The notes: a model not told the origin generated them from the sequence alone. A stretch of 64,000 bases of DNA from Candidatus Pseudelusimicrobium marinum (GCA_018656005.1 JABHZW010000050.1:1-64000); one strand, 5' to 3'; positions 8,383 to 17,665 are shown, counted from the first letter of the stretch. A program made the numbers and translations.

Positions 8383-9138
8383 CTATTTTTTAAAATTTAT
8401 AATTCTTAAGAAAGATTCTGCTTCTAAACTCTTACCGCCTACTAAAGCGCCGTCAATATCTGTTTGACCCATTAATTCGTCTACATTCTCTGGTTTTACA
8501 CTGCCACCGTAAAGAATTCTTGTTTTATCAGCAAATTCTTGGCTGTACATATCTGCTAAATGTTTTCTTACCTGTTCGTGTGTTTCCTGTGCTTGTTGCG
8601 GGCTTGCTGTTTTACCTGTGCCTATTGCCCAAACAGGTTCGTATGCGATTATTAGGGTTTCTAAATCTTTTTCCTCAAAACCAGCAAGCCCGCCGTCTAG
8701 CTGAGCTTTCAAAATTTCTAAGGTTTTGTTAGATTCTCTTTCCTGCAAAGTTTCGCCTATACATAAAACAGGTACTAATTGATGTGCAAGCGTAGCTTTT
8801 AATTTTTTGTTTATAACGATATCCGTATCGCCGAAGACAGATCTTCTTTCGCTATGTCCTAAAATTACATGCGATACAAATTCTTTTAATTGTGGACAAG
8901 ATACTGCAGATGTAAATGCACCTTTATCTTCAGAGTGGCAATCTTGCGACGCTATAATTATCTGCGTACCTTCCAAAATTTCTTTAGCTGTTTGTAAACT
9001 TGTAAAGCTTGGTGCTACCATAACTTCGGAATCATTAATATTTTGAAAATTTTGCTTCATTGCTGTTAAAAGTTCTTTAGTTTCTGTGGTATTGTTGTGC
9101 ATTTTCCAGTTGCCTGCGATAAAATATCTTCTTGTCAT
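8383..9138 (-). CDS. tpiA: Triosephosphate isomerase
   Basis: Interconverts dihydroxyacetone phosphate and glyceraldehyde 3-phosphate in glycolysis. The ATG at 9136-9138 gives 251 residues starting MTRRYFIAGNWKMHNN and has GGGAG upstream; an in-frame start 19 codons earlier adds sequence not found in the family. Visible motifs include GNWKMH (active-site N and K), HVILGHSERR (catalytic histidine), IAYEPVWAIGTGK (catalytic glutamate), YGGSVKPEN and GALVGGKSL. First gene of a probable tpiA-deoC-containing operon; the 98-nt AT-rich gap upstream to nth likely carries its promoter. Confidence 0.97.
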   Translation of the reverse strand: MTRRYFIAGNWKMHNNTTETKELLTAMKQNFQNINDSEVMVAPSFTSLQTAKEILEGTQIIIASQDCHSEDKGAFTSAVSCPQLKEFVSHVILGHSERRSVFGDTDIVINKKLKATLAHQLVPVLCIGETLQERESNKTLEILKAQLDGGLAGFEEKDLETLIIAYEPVWAIGTGKTASPQQAQETHEQVRKHLADMYSQEFADKTRILYGGSVKPENVDELMGQTDIDGALVGGKSLEAESFLRIINFKK

Positions 9139-9236
9139 AATTTGATTTCTCCCATTTAACTCAAATAAATTTAGCTCGCTTTTTGTAAGCGTCATATATA
9201 AATATAATATATATTATAATAAAACATTATTTATAA

Positions 9237-9869
9237 TTAAGCAAGTACATCATTTTTGAGGCAGGTTTTATCTAGTGGGCAGATGGCACATTTTGGCTTT
9301 CTAGCATTGCAGATTTTCCGTCCGTGCCATATGAGAGCATGAGATATCCATATCCATTTAGTTTTAGGAAGTAGTTTCATTAAATCTTTTTCTACTTTTT
9401 CTGGTGTTCTGTTTTTTGTAAGACCCATGCGGAAAGCAAGTCGTTTTACATGAGTATCCACCACAACACCTTCACTTTTTTTATACCAGTTGCCCAAAAC
9501 AACATTTGCAGTTTTTCTTGCGACACCGCGAAGTGTTAAAAGTTTTTCCATAGAATTTGGAACTTCGCCGCCAAAATTTTTGATTATTTTTTTGCTAGAT
9601 TCAATCAAACTTTTACTTTTATTTTTATAGAAACCTGTTGGTTTTACAATTTTCTCTACATCAAAAATTTTGGCTTCTGCCATACTTTCAACCGTTGGAT
9701 ATTTTTTAAAAAGTATAGGTGTAGTTTTATTAACTCTAACATCTGTACATTGTGCAGAAAGTATTACAGACATCAAAAGTTCGTACGCATTTTTATGTGT
9801 TAATGCGCAGTCCACTTCTGGATAATGTTTCTGTAAAATTTTAATTATTTCTTTATATTTTTTGAGCAT
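9237..9869 (-). CDS. nth: Endonuclease III (DNA glycosylase/AP lyase)
   Basis: Base-excision repair enzyme that removes oxidised pyrimidines. The 210-residue protein shows the helix-hairpin-helix with the catalytic lysine (LRGVARKTANVVLG), the catalytic aspartate in VVDTHVKRLAFR, and a C-terminal four-cysteine [4Fe-4S] loop (CNARKPKCAICPLDKTC). Length is normal. The chosen start lies 25 nt inside the 3' end of the upstream permease gene, so the two are translationally linked or the true start is slightly later. Confidence 0.96.
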   Translation of the reverse strand: MLKKYKEIIKILQKHYPEVDCALTHKNAYELLMSVILSAQCTDVRVNKTTPILFKKYPTVESMAEAKIFDVEKIVKPTGFYKNKSKSLIESSKKIIKNFGGEVPNSMEKLLTLRGVARKTANVVLGNWYKKSEGVVVDTHVKRLAFRMGLTKNRTPEKVEKDLMKLLPKTKWIWISHALIWHGRKICNARKPKCAICPLDKTCLKNDVLA

Positions 9870-10651
9870 AATGTTGATATGAAAATTATTATATTTATAG
9901 CAATTATCGACGCACTGGCAGGCAAATCTAGCACAAAAGAAACAAGCACACCAATCACTAAAGATAGCACACCAAATAGTCCTGCAAAAAATATTGTTTG
10001 CTTAATATTTTTTGCAATTTGCATTGCAGATGCCGGTGGAATTATTATCATCGCACTAACAAGCATTATGCCTGCAGTTTTTATTCCAAGCACAACAGCA
10101 CAAGCTGTCATCATAACAATTAAAGTGTTTATTGCAGAAGAATTTATGCCTAGAGTTTGTGCATGTTCTTCATCAATTGTTGTTGCAATTATTTGTTTGT
10201 AAAAAATAAAAATAAGTAAAAGTATAATTAGAGAAAGTGCTACGGAAATTATAACCTCTTGTTTTGAAACTGCCAAAATATTACCAAACAAATAATAAAA
10301 TAAATCTGTATTAAAACCCTTTGCTAAACTTGCCAAAATTAATGCAATACTAATTGCCCCAGCAGACAAAATACCAATAGCACTATCACCATAAACTTTT
10401 GCCTTTTCTGTTAGTTTTAAAATCAAAATAGAAGCCAGCATTACAACAGATAAAGTGACAAGTAGGGGGCTTTTGCCGATAAACAAACCAATAGCTATAC
10501 CAGCAAGTGCCGTATGGCTTAATCCATCGCCTATAAGAGACATTCTTTTAGACACCAAAAACACGCCCAAAACACCACAAATTACGGCAACAAAACTGCC
10601 TGCAATTAATGCATTTTGAATAAATTGATAACCAAAGAAGTCTGCTATCAT
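9845..10651 (-). CDS. znuB: Zinc/manganese ABC transporter permease (ZnuB family)
   Basis: Integral membrane subunit of an ABC-3 type metal importer. The 268-residue protein has about eight hydrophobic helices. It begins with MIADFFGYQFIQNALIAGSF and carries LSHTALAGIAIGL, typical of the family. It overlaps the ATPase gene by 4 nt (ATGA type) and the 5' end of nth by 25 nt. With the ATPase and binding protein upstream it forms a complete three-gene importer. Zinc or manganese specificity cannot be told from sequence. Confidence 0.93.
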   Translation of the reverse strand: MIADFFGYQFIQNALIAGSFVAVICGVLGVFLVSKRMSLIGDGLSHTALAGIAIGLFIGKSPLLVTLSVVMLASILILKLTEKAKVYGDSAIGILSAGAISIALILASLAKGFNTDLFYYLFGNILAVSKQEVIISVALSLIILLLIFIFYKQIIATTIDEEHAQTLGINSSAINTLIVMMTACAVVLGIKTAGIMLVSAMIIIPPASAMQIAKNIKQTIFFAGLFGVLSLVIGVLVSFVLDLPASASIIAINIIIFISTLCSKNIKK

Positions 10652-11454
10652 TTTGCACCTCTTTTTTTAAGTTTTTTTACTGGGCAACGATGGTTAAAAT
10701 TTTCTTCATGTATGTGATCTATAATATGTTGTTTAAATGCACCAAGATATTTTTCTACCGGTTTGCTTTTGCAAAATTGCAACCTATCGCCATCAAAAAT
10801 TAATTGTTTATCTAACAATAAAAAGTGTGAAGCATATTTGCCGATATCATAAATATCGTGTGTGGAAAGTAATATAGTTATATTTTTTTCGCAATTTAAT
10901 TTTCGCAAAATTTCAAAAAAACTTGTTTTGCTTTTTGTGTCTAAATTGCTTTCTGGCTCGTCTAAGATAAGTAAATCTGGTTTGTTTAATAATGCTCGTG
11001 CTAAAAGTACTCTTTGTTGTTGTCCGCCAGAAAGTTGCGAAAAAGTTTTGTTTTTTAACGAAGTTATTTTAAGTAATTTTAAAAGTTCGTCTAAATAATT
11101 TTTAGATTTTGTTTTTTTATTTTGTGTGCAACAATCTTCTTTCAAAACTCGTCCCATTAAAATAACTTCGTGTACAGAAATCGGCATCTTGCTAGAAAAT
11201 ATTTTATTGTGCTGAGACAAATAACCTACCCGATGCCAATGTTTAAATTTTGTTATGTTTTCGTCGAAAAGTTTAATTTTTTTGCCGTCGGGAAGTATGC
11301 CAAGCAAAACTTTTAAAAGTGTACTTTTACCGCCAGCATTAGGGCCTATTAAAGCTGTAAAATTACCTTTTTTTATATTAAAGGAAACATTGTCTATTGC
11401 AACTGTTTCATTATATTTATAAGACAAATTTTTTGCTTCAACTATATTTTGCAT
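10648..11454 (-). CDS. znuC: Metal ABC transporter ATP-binding protein (ZnuC family)
   Basis: ATPase subunit energising the importer encoded with the neighbouring genes. The 268-residue protein has Walker A GPNAGGKSTLLK near residue 37, the Q-loop in YLSQHNK, signature FSQLSGGQQQRVLLARAL, Walker B LLILDEPESNLD and the switch histidine in LLSTHDIYDIGKYA. The C-terminus has several histidines and cysteines (QHIIDHIHEENFNHRCPV), a possible metal-sensing tail. The gene lies 9 nt downstream of the binding-protein gene. Confidence 0.94.
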   Translation of the reverse strand: MQNIVEAKNLSYKYNETVAIDNVSFNIKKGNFTALIGPNAGGKSTLLKVLLGILPDGKKIKLFDENITKFKHWHRVGYLSQHNKIFSSKMPISVHEVILMGRVLKEDCCTQNKKTKSKNYLDELLKLLKITSLKNKTFSQLSGGQQQRVLLARALLNKPDLLILDEPESNLDTKSKTSFFEILRKLNCEKNITILLSTHDIYDIGKYASHFLLLDKQLIFDGDRLQFCKSKPVEKYLGAFKQHIIDHIHEENFNHRCPVKKLKKRGAK

Positions 11455-11463
11455 ATCGTTTTT

Positions 11464-12363
11464 CTATTTCTTTTGGCAATTTAACCCTTTAGAAATATTC
11501 TTTAAATTTACTCGCATTAAATCTTGATAGGTTTTATTTCTTTCAAAATCCATTTTAGAAATACCGTCGATAGGGTTTAATAATAAAACTTTAGTATTTG
11601 TTTCATTAGAAATCATTTTCGCAAAAGAAGGGTTCAACATTTTTTCAGTAAAAATGTATTCAATGTTTTTTGAATTGATATGATTTATAAGTTGTCCAAC
11701 TTGTTTTGCACTTGGCTGGTTTGTTGCTTCTTCGTTTTGAACAGGCACAAAATGTAAACCTAATTTATTTGACATATCGCCAAAAGCATCATGCCCAATA
11801 TGCACAATTGTTTTTCTTTTACAATTAGAAAGTTGCGAAACAAATTCTTTACCAAGTTTATTGATATCTTGTTTAAATGCTTCTAAGTTTTCTAGATATA
11901 TGGCTCTATTTTTTTCGTCGATAGATGTTAAATAAAATGTAATTTGATCTGCCATAATTTTCACATTGTAAAAGTTTAGCCAAGCATGAAGACTTTCTTT
12001 ATTTTCTGTGTTTTTTGTAGTGTTAACAAACATCAAAGGTTTCTTGCCTTTATACGAACTTTCGATATCTTTTACCCAAGGTTCAAGCTCGTAAGAAGTG
12101 TAGATGAATAAATTTGTGTCTGATAATTTTATAATGTCTGATGGTTTAAGTTCAAAGTGATGAGAATCTTGTCCCGGTGGTATAAACATATCCAAATTAA
12201 TTAAATTACCTGCAATTTGTTTTGTTATGGAATATGTTGGGTAATCTGCCGCTATGACGGAAATTTTACCGTATTTAATTGCTTGTTGTTTTTTGTTGTA
12301 CACAAAAAACATAACTAGTAAAACTAGTATTAGAATAAGTATTATTCTTAAGTGCTTTTTCAT
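11464..12363 (-). CDS. znuA: Metal ABC transporter substrate-binding protein (ZnuA family)
   Basis: Extracytoplasmic metal-binding protein of the importer. The 299-residue protein begins with a hydrophobic segment (MKKHLRIILILILVLLVMFF) and has no lipobox cysteine, so it is either a cleaved secretory protein or membrane-anchored. Candidate metal histidines are in GQDSHHFELKPSD, SLHAWLN and TIVHIGHDAFGD, with a late acidic ligand likely in the FTEKMLNPSFA region. The usual DPHxWLDP motif is reduced to SLHAWLN. The histidine-rich mid loop of zinc-specific ZnuA is absent, so manganese is possible. Confidence 0.88.
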   Translation of the reverse strand: MKKHLRIILILILVLLVMFFVYNKKQQAIKYGKISVIAADYPTYSITKQIAGNLINLDMFIPPGQDSHHFELKPSDIIKLSDTNLFIYTSYELEPWVKDIESSYKGKKPLMFVNTTKNTENKESLHAWLNFYNVKIMADQITFYLTSIDEKNRAIYLENLEAFKQDINKLGKEFVSQLSNCKRKTIVHIGHDAFGDMSNKLGLHFVPVQNEEATNQPSAKQVGQLINHINSKNIEYIFTEKMLNPSFAKMISNETNTKVLLLNPIDGISKMDFERNKTYQDLMRVNLKNISKGLNCQKK

Positions 12364-12380
12364 CTTGAGCCCCCTGATTT

Positions 12381-13808
12381 TTATTTTTTATATTTTTGTA
12401 TCTCTTCTATCAATGGAGTATTGTATTTCATAGTAGCTACCCTTATTGCATCCATACCATTGAAATCTTTTGCATTAATATCTACACCTGCTTCCATTAG
12501 TAATTTTGCCATTTCTATTATTATTTTGTTCGCTTCAGCTAATTCTATATTATTTGCCTCTGCCCCAGTTATAAATGCATCCATCTGAGCTTTAATTTCT
12601 GGAGGTAGTGATGGGTTAGTCATGCTTCCATGCTGAGCAAACAATTCTTTTATTTTATTAGGATCTTCATATCCTTTAAGATTTGCCACATTATGTAATG
12701 CTGTTTCTTTATATCTATTTTTTGCATTAACACTAGTCCCTGCGTTTATTAAAATTTTTACTATTTCTAACTTTTCTCTCAATATTCCTGTATACATCGA
12801 ATAATAATTAATAGACTGTATATCTCCACCACTAGCTTCAACAGCTTGTAATTTATCTGAAATAAAAGTCTCTATGTGGAAGTATTCTGTGGCATAATGT
12901 AATGGAGTATCTCCAATTTTATTAGTACCATTAACATTTGAACCTTGTTGTATTAGTGATTTAATTGTATTTATTTCGTTTTTTGCAACAGCAATATGTA
13001 CTGGGCTAGCTTTTAATGAATTTAATTCAAACTCATCTCTAAGATATTCTTCTCTCTTCGCTACCGTTATTCTTGATGTATCTCGTGGTGAAGGTTGACG
13101 GGCAGTAATGTTGTATCCTTTTTGTTGTAATATTGTTTGCATATCTTCGTTTCCTTTTAAAGATATGGCATTTGCTACTGTATAGCCAGCACATTTGCTG
13201 TTAAGATTTAGCCCATAATTTAACATTAATTTCAAAATTTCAGTATTATTAGATTGGTGTATATAACATGCAGGAGTATTATTGTTAGCATCCCTTAAAT
13301 TCATATCAGCACCTGCATATAATAATGCTTTTGTTATTTCCAAATTCCCTTTTGCTATAGAGCCATGTAATGCGGTAGCTCCGCCTGTTCCTTTTGCATT
13401 AATATCTACCCCTGCCTCTATTAATATTTTAGCTATATCTGGGTGATTACCATAAGTTGCATAATTTAATACTATTTGCCCTCCTTTATCTTTAGCATTA
13501 ATATCTGCACCTTGTTCTATTAAGTACTTTACTATGTCAGTATTTCCACCTACTGCTGCTGCTTGTAAAACCATAACACCTTTATGACTTAGAGCATTTA
13601 TATCTGCACCAGATTCCACTTTCTTTTTTACACAATCGAAATTTCCCATTTGAGCACATTGATATATATCCATTGTTTTGTGTGTTGATTTTTGGGGTTG
13701 TTCAGATTTTAAGTATTTGTCAAAAAAACCATTGTCATTTAACATAAAAATTACTGTTACTATTAATCCTAAAACTAAATATTTTAGGTATTTGTTTTTG
13801 TTTGTCAT
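12381..13808 (-). CDS. Membrane-anchored or secreted ankyrin-repeat protein
   Basis: The 475-residue protein has an N-terminal transmembrane segment (KYLKYLVLGLIVTVIFMLND) after a lysine-rich start, implying that the rest faces the periplasm or outside. At least nine ankyrin repeats follow. Typical units are GNTDIVKYLIEQGADINAK, HPDIAKILIEAGVDINAKG and KLEIVKILINAGTSVNAKN; a linker at about 230-270 splits the array into two blocks. Ankyrin arrays bind proteins, and in host-associated bacteria they are often host-directed, but no target can be named here. It lies between kbl and znuA with short gaps (18 and 17 nt). Confidence 0.85.
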   Translation of the reverse strand: MTNKNKYLKYLVLGLIVTVIFMLNDNGFFDKYLKSEQPQKSTHKTMDIYQCAQMGNFDCVKKKVESGADINALSHKGVMVLQAAAVGGNTDIVKYLIEQGADINAKDKGGQIVLNYATYGNHPDIAKILIEAGVDINAKGTGGATALHGSIAKGNLEITKALLYAGADMNLRDANNNTPACYIHQSNNTEILKLMLNYGLNLNSKCAGYTVANAISLKGNEDMQTILQQKGYNITARQPSPRDTSRITVAKREEYLRDEFELNSLKASPVHIAVAKNEINTIKSLIQQGSNVNGTNKIGDTPLHYATEYFHIETFISDKLQAVEASGGDIQSINYYSMYTGILREKLEIVKILINAGTSVNAKNRYKETALHNVANLKGYEDPNKIKELFAQHGSMTNPSLPPEIKAQMDAFITGAEANNIELAEANKIIIEMAKLLMEAGVDINAKDFNGMDAIRVATMKYNTPLIEEIQKYKK

Positions 13809-13826
13809 TTAATAACTCCCAATTTT

Positions 13827-15014
13827 TTATATTATTTTTAGTGCTTTACCTACTTTAGTAAATATTTCTACAGCTTGTTGTAAGTTTTCTTTTGTATGAC
13901 CACTTGTCACTATTGTTCTAAGTCTTTCTTTTCCTTTTGGTACTGTTGGAAATTTAATTGCCAATGCAAAAACACCTTCTTCAAATAATCTTTGACTAAA
14001 TTTTGTTGCTTTATCCCCGTCACCAACCATAATTGGTGTTATAGGTGTTTCGCTGTCGCCAGTATCAAAACCAGCTTTTTTTAATTCACTTTTAAAAAAT
14101 TTGGTATTGTCCCAAAGAGTTTTTAGATGTTCTGGTTCATTATATAGAACATCAAGCCCTGCAATGCAACTTGCTATCACACTTTGCGGTGCTGAGCTTG
14201 AAAATAAGAACGGACGGGAAACACTACCCAAATAATCTCTCAACTTTTGTGTGCAAGCAACATATCCGCCGACGGTCGCGAATGCTTTTGATAATGTGCC
14301 AATTTGAATATCAACTCGTCCCTTTAAATTAAAATGTGCAACGGTTCCGCGACCGTCGGCACCTAGCACACCGCTTGAATGTGCATCGTCTACCATTAAT
14401 ACTATGTCATACTTTTCGCAAAGCTCTACAATTTTTGGAAGTGGTGCAATATCTCCGTCCATACTAAAAACGCCATCTGTTACTACCATTTTACGGCGGG
14501 CGTTTTGAACCTCGTCGGATTTTAATATTTTTTCTAAATGAGCCATATCGCTATGACGATAAATTTTCTTTTTAGCTTTGGACAAACGCCCGCCGTCTAT
14601 AATAGAGGCATGGTTAAGCTCGTCTGAAATCAAGACATCTTCAGGGCTTGTCATTAAACTTTGACAAACTGTCACATTTGCAGAAAATCCGCTTTGCACA
14701 ACCAAACAAGCTTCTGTTTGTTTAAATTCTGCAAGTTGACTTTCCAATTTTTCGTGTAAACTTGTTGTGCCAATAATGGATCGCACCGCTGCCGCACCAA
14801 TACCATATTTTTCTGCAGCTTCAATTGATGCTTTTTTTATTTTTGGGTGAGTTGCTAAACATAAATAATTGTTAGATGTTAAATTTATAACTTCTTTACC
14901 GTCGATAGTCGCAACTGGTGCTTGTTCGGATTGTAATACCCTTGGGGTAATGAATCTACCTTCTTCTTTTAATGTTTTTAGTTCTGCATCTAAAAAATTC
15001 ATATTGTCTTTCAT
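13827..15014 (-). CDS. kbl: 2-amino-3-ketobutyrate CoA ligase (glycine C-acetyltransferase)
   Basis: PLP enzyme that cleaves 2-amino-3-ketobutyrate with CoA into glycine and acetyl-CoA. The 395-residue protein matches the alpha-oxoamine synthase family: NLTSNNYLCLATHPK, ISDELNHASIIDGGRLS, VDDAHSSGVLGADGRG, and the PLP lysine in IGTLSKAFATVGGY near residue 243. AGGAGA lies 7 nt before the ATG. It is 15 nt downstream of the threonine dehydrogenase gene that supplies its substrate. A related KAPA synthase (BioF) is less likely given this neighbour. Confidence 0.94.
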   Translation of the reverse strand: MKDNMNFLDAELKTLKEEGRFITPRVLQSEQAPVATIDGKEVINLTSNNYLCLATHPKIKKASIEAAEKYGIGAAAVRSIIGTTSLHEKLESQLAEFKQTEACLVVQSGFSANVTVCQSLMTSPEDVLISDELNHASIIDGGRLSKAKKKIYRHSDMAHLEKILKSDEVQNARRKMVVTDGVFSMDGDIAPLPKIVELCEKYDIVLMVDDAHSSGVLGADGRGTVAHFNLKGRVDIQIGTLSKAFATVGGYVACTQKLRDYLGSVSRPFLFSSSAPQSVIASCIAGLDVLYNEPEHLKTLWDNTKFFKSELKKAGFDTGDSETPITPIMVGDGDKATKFSQRLFEEGVFALAIKFPTVPKGKERLRTIVTSGHTKENLQQAVEIFTKVGKALKII

Positions 15015-15029
15015 CGTAAATCTCCTAAT

Positions 15030-16067
15030 TTAAGGTATCAAAATTATTTTGCCAGATGCTCTATCTGGTTCTTGCATTTTTTCAAATGCTTTTTCAAACT
15101 CGCTCATTTTATATGTATGAGTTATTACTGGGCTAGGGTCTATTTTTCCAGAATTTAAAAGTTCGTCCATTTTTTCCCAATCTTTCCAAATTCTTCTTCC
15201 TGCGATGCCGTAAACGGTCACACCTTTGAAAACTATTTGATTAGAATAATCTATGGTAATATCGTTTCCTGCCAAACCAAAAGCTGTAAATCTGCCTGCT
15301 GGTTTTACGGCTTTTAAACCCATATTTATAGCATCTGGATGACCAGACATTTCTACCACAATATCCACACCACTAGGGTCTTTGGAATGTTGTTTAATTT
15401 GTTCTAAAATATTTTTATCGTTAGGGTCTAGCACTACATCTGCACCCATATCTTCTGCCATTTTTTTACGGAAAGGGGACATTTCTACGGCGATAACCAC
15501 TGACGCACCCTCTGCCTTTGCAATTTGACAAGCAAACAAACCTTGAGGTCCGCAACCAGTTATTAAAACAGATTTATTTTTTACAGGTTCTACTAAAGTT
15601 GCGTAAACTGCATTGCCAAGTGGTTCAAAAATTGAACCGATATCTTTAAATTTATCATTGGTATGTTTCCATGCACAATTTGCAGGAATTTTTGCATATT
15701 CCGCAAAACCACCTTGAGTATCTATACCCAAAATTTTCATATTAGAACATACATGCTGTTGTCCGTTTTTACATTGATAACAATGTCCGCAATATATGTG
15801 AGATTCTGCCGAAACAAAATCGCCCACTTTTATGCCAGAATTTTTTGCACCTACTTCTACAACTTCGCCACAAAATTCGTGTCCGAAGATAAAAGGTGTT
15901 TTAATTCTATCTGTTGCCCAACCGGTGTCGTTAAATATGGGGATATCGCTTCCGCAGATGCTAGTGCGATGTATTTTCAATAAAATTTCATCTTCTTTTA
16001 TTGTTGGTTTTTGTGCATCAATATATTCTGCACCTTTTCCTTGTTTTGTTTTTATTAAAGCTTTCAT
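15030..16067 (-). CDS. tdh: L-threonine 3-dehydrogenase
   Basis: NAD- and zinc-dependent medium-chain dehydrogenase oxidising threonine to 2-amino-3-ketobutyrate. The 345-residue protein shows the catalytic zinc site (TSICGSDIPIFN and GHEFCGEVVEVG), a structural zinc loop (CGHCYQCKNGQQHVC) and the dinucleotide fold (VLITGCGPQGLFACQIAK). AAGGATA precedes the ATG. With kbl directly downstream it makes the two-step threonine-to-glycine pathway. It is divergent from an EamA transporter gene, so the promoters for both lie in 16068-16129. Confidence 0.94.
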   Translation of the reverse strand: MKALIKTKQGKGAEYIDAQKPTIKEDEILLKIHRTSICGSDIPIFNDTGWATDRIKTPFIFGHEFCGEVVEVGAKNSGIKVGDFVSAESHIYCGHCYQCKNGQQHVCSNMKILGIDTQGGFAEYAKIPANCAWKHTNDKFKDIGSIFEPLGNAVYATLVEPVKNKSVLITGCGPQGLFACQIAKAEGASVVIAVEMSPFRKKMAEDMGADVVLDPNDKNILEQIKQHSKDPSGVDIVVEMSGHPDAINMGLKAVKPAGRFTAFGLAGNDITIDYSNQIVFKGVTVYGIAGRRIWKDWEKMDELLNSGKIDPSPVITHTYKMSEFEKAFEKMQEPDRASGKIILIP

Positions 16068-16129
16068 AGTGTTATCCTTATATGTTATTATTTATTATAC
16101 AATTATATAAACTTTTAGGAGATTTAAAT

Positions 16130-17020
16130 ATGTTTAATGTATTTCTATTCATTTTACTCGCATTTTTGTGGGGAAGCAGTTTTTTAGTAGTTAAAGATGT
16201 TGTCCATCAAATAGACCCTCTATTCGGTGCTTTTTTACGAGGATTTATAGCACTTATATTTTTTAGTATTTTGTATCTTGTTCGTCGAAAAAGTGTAAGA
16301 GTTGCTAAAAAAGATTTATGGAAACCTTGGGTGCTTGGGCTTTTGCTTATGGGTTTCCCATTTGTAGTAGCTTTTTGGGGACAAAAGTATGTACCAGCAG
16401 GTTTAGGCGGTATATTTAATTCTACCGTACCTATTTGGACATTTATTATGGGTTCCATATTGTTAAAAGGGCAGGATAAATTTTCTTGGACTCGTGCAAG
16501 CGGAGTATTTTTAGGTATTTGTGGTGTGCTTTTAATTTTCACCCCAAAGTTTATGGCAGGTGCAGCTGATAATTTAGCATTACTTGGTGCGGGTGCATTG
16601 CTTATGATGGCTGTTTTTTATGCGATGGGTAATGTGATGATAAAGTATGTTTTAAATACTACCCCAACACTAACTATCGAGGGTAATATATTTCAGCAAC
16701 ATATAATGGGTTCTGCATTTTTATTTTTGTTTTTCTTGAGTTTTGGTGGCACAGTTGGTGCGGAAGTTTTAAATGCAAAAATAATAATGGCAAATGTATA
16801 TATCGCCGTATTTTGCAGTGCAATAGCATTATTGATAATGTTTAGGTTGATACATCAATGGGGTGCATTGCGATTTAGTATGGTTACATATTTAGTGCCA
16901 ATAGTTGCAATTACATTAGATTTATTATTAAATGGAGTAGTACCAAATAAGTATGAAATATTTGGGATGTTAATAATTTTTGCAAGTTTATTTTTAGTTG
17001 AAAGAAATCTGTCATCCTGA
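16130..17020 (+). CDS. EamA/DMT family transporter
   Basis: The 296-residue inner-membrane protein has about ten hydrophobic helices in two EamA repeats, including FLWGSSFLVVKDVV at the start and AFCSAIALLIMFRLI in the second half. It is a drug/metabolite-superfamily exporter with unknown substrate. The ATG at 16130 has TTAGGAG upstream; an earlier in-frame ATG lacks one. The final codons and stop (…S-S-stop) lie within a palindromic repeat starting at 17011, so the repeat defines the C-terminus. It diverges from tdh. Confidence 0.88.
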   Translation: MFNVFLFILLAFLWGSSFLVVKDVVHQIDPLFGAFLRGFIALIFFSILYLVRRKSVRVAKKDLWKPWVLGLLLMGFPFVVAFWGQKYVPAGLGGIFNSTVPIWTFIMGSILLKGQDKFSWTRASGVFLGICGVLLIFTPKFMAGAADNLALLGAGALLMMAVFYAMGNVMIKYVLNTTPTLTIEGNIFQQHIMGSAFLFLFFLSFGGTVGAEVLNAKIIMANVYIAVFCSAIALLIMFRLIHQWGALRFSMVTYLVPIVAITLDLLLNGVVPNKYEIFGMLIIFASLFLVERNLSS

Positions 17021-17084
17021 ACTTGATTCAGGATCCAGGATAAAAAATAAAAATACCTAGATTGCGGATCAAGTCCGCAATGAC
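17011..17084. repeat. Double-hairpin repeat (GTCATTGCGG family), copy 1, inverted
   Basis: Two stem-loops, 17011-17035 (GTCATCCTGAACTTGATTCA…) and 17060-17084 (…CAAGTCCGCAATGAC), are also complementary to each other, so the whole unit can fold as one long hairpin. The other copies are at 17778-17840 and 26118-26181. This copy is reversed and has a longer middle spacer. It supplies the stop codon of the upstream transporter gene. Similar palindromic repeats are scattered in many bacterial genomes. Confidence 0.85.
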
Positions 17085-17102
17085 AATGGGATATAGGATT
17101 TT

Positions 17103-17651
17103 ATGAATAAAAAAGGTTTTACATTAATAGAGTTGTTAGTGGTAGTGCTTATAATAGCAGTACTAGCTTCTATTGCTTTACCAAAATATATGTCAGTAAG
17201 AGACAAGGCACGGTTGTCTGGCTTAATGACTATAGGTAAAAATATCGCAGATGCGCTAGACAGAAGAAGTCTTATAGACGAGGGTGAAGATACTGCTGCA
17301 TTACAAAAACTAGATATAAGTTTTACAAAATATAATGGAACTGATTGTACAAGTATTACTTGTAGAATAAAAATATCAAGTAAGCAATATGTAATTGATC
17401 CTATTTTAAATTATGGCGGGCATGGTTATAATTTTGCTCAAATTTATTCTTATGATGATGAACTTTTAGGAATGCTTAGGGTTCATTCAGAAGGATATCC
17501 TGTTTCTTATACACACAGGCTTTATTGCTACCAAGTATCGGGTTCGTATCAAGATCCAATTAGATCTAGATGTGTAAAAGTAGGTAAGGCAATGGGAGCA
17601 GTAAATGCTCAGTGTGAAGATACTGGAAATGCTTTCTGTACTTTTAACTAA
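17103..17651 (+). CDS. Type IV prepilin-like protein
   Basis: The 182-residue prepilin has leader MNKKG, cleavage before FTLIELLVVV, Glu5 present, and one long hydrophobic helix. The C-terminal part holds two cysteine pairs (DCTSITC near 81-87 and CYQ…RCVKVG near 141-159). The block DALDRRSLIDEGED…LDISF is shared with the four tandem pilins at 34174-36569, so they are paralogues. AGGA lies just before the ATG. It stands alone between a palindromic repeat and a strong terminator. It could be a pilus subunit or a pseudopilin. Confidence 0.88.
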   Translation: MNKKGFTLIELLVVVLIIAVLASIALPKYMSVRDKARLSGLMTIGKNIADALDRRSLIDEGEDTAALQKLDISFTKYNGTDCTSITCRIKISSKQYVIDPILNYGGHGYNFAQIYSYDDELLGMLRVHSEGYPVSYTHRLYCYQVSGSYQDPIRSRCVKVGKAMGAVNAQCEDTGNAFCTFN

Positions 17652-17665
17652 AAATTTTAATATGA

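Noticed and set aside
9139-9236. AT-rich gap before tpiA considered as a replication origin
   Set aside because: No DnaA boxes (TTATNCACA type) could be recognised and it is only 98 nt; it is more simply a promoter region.
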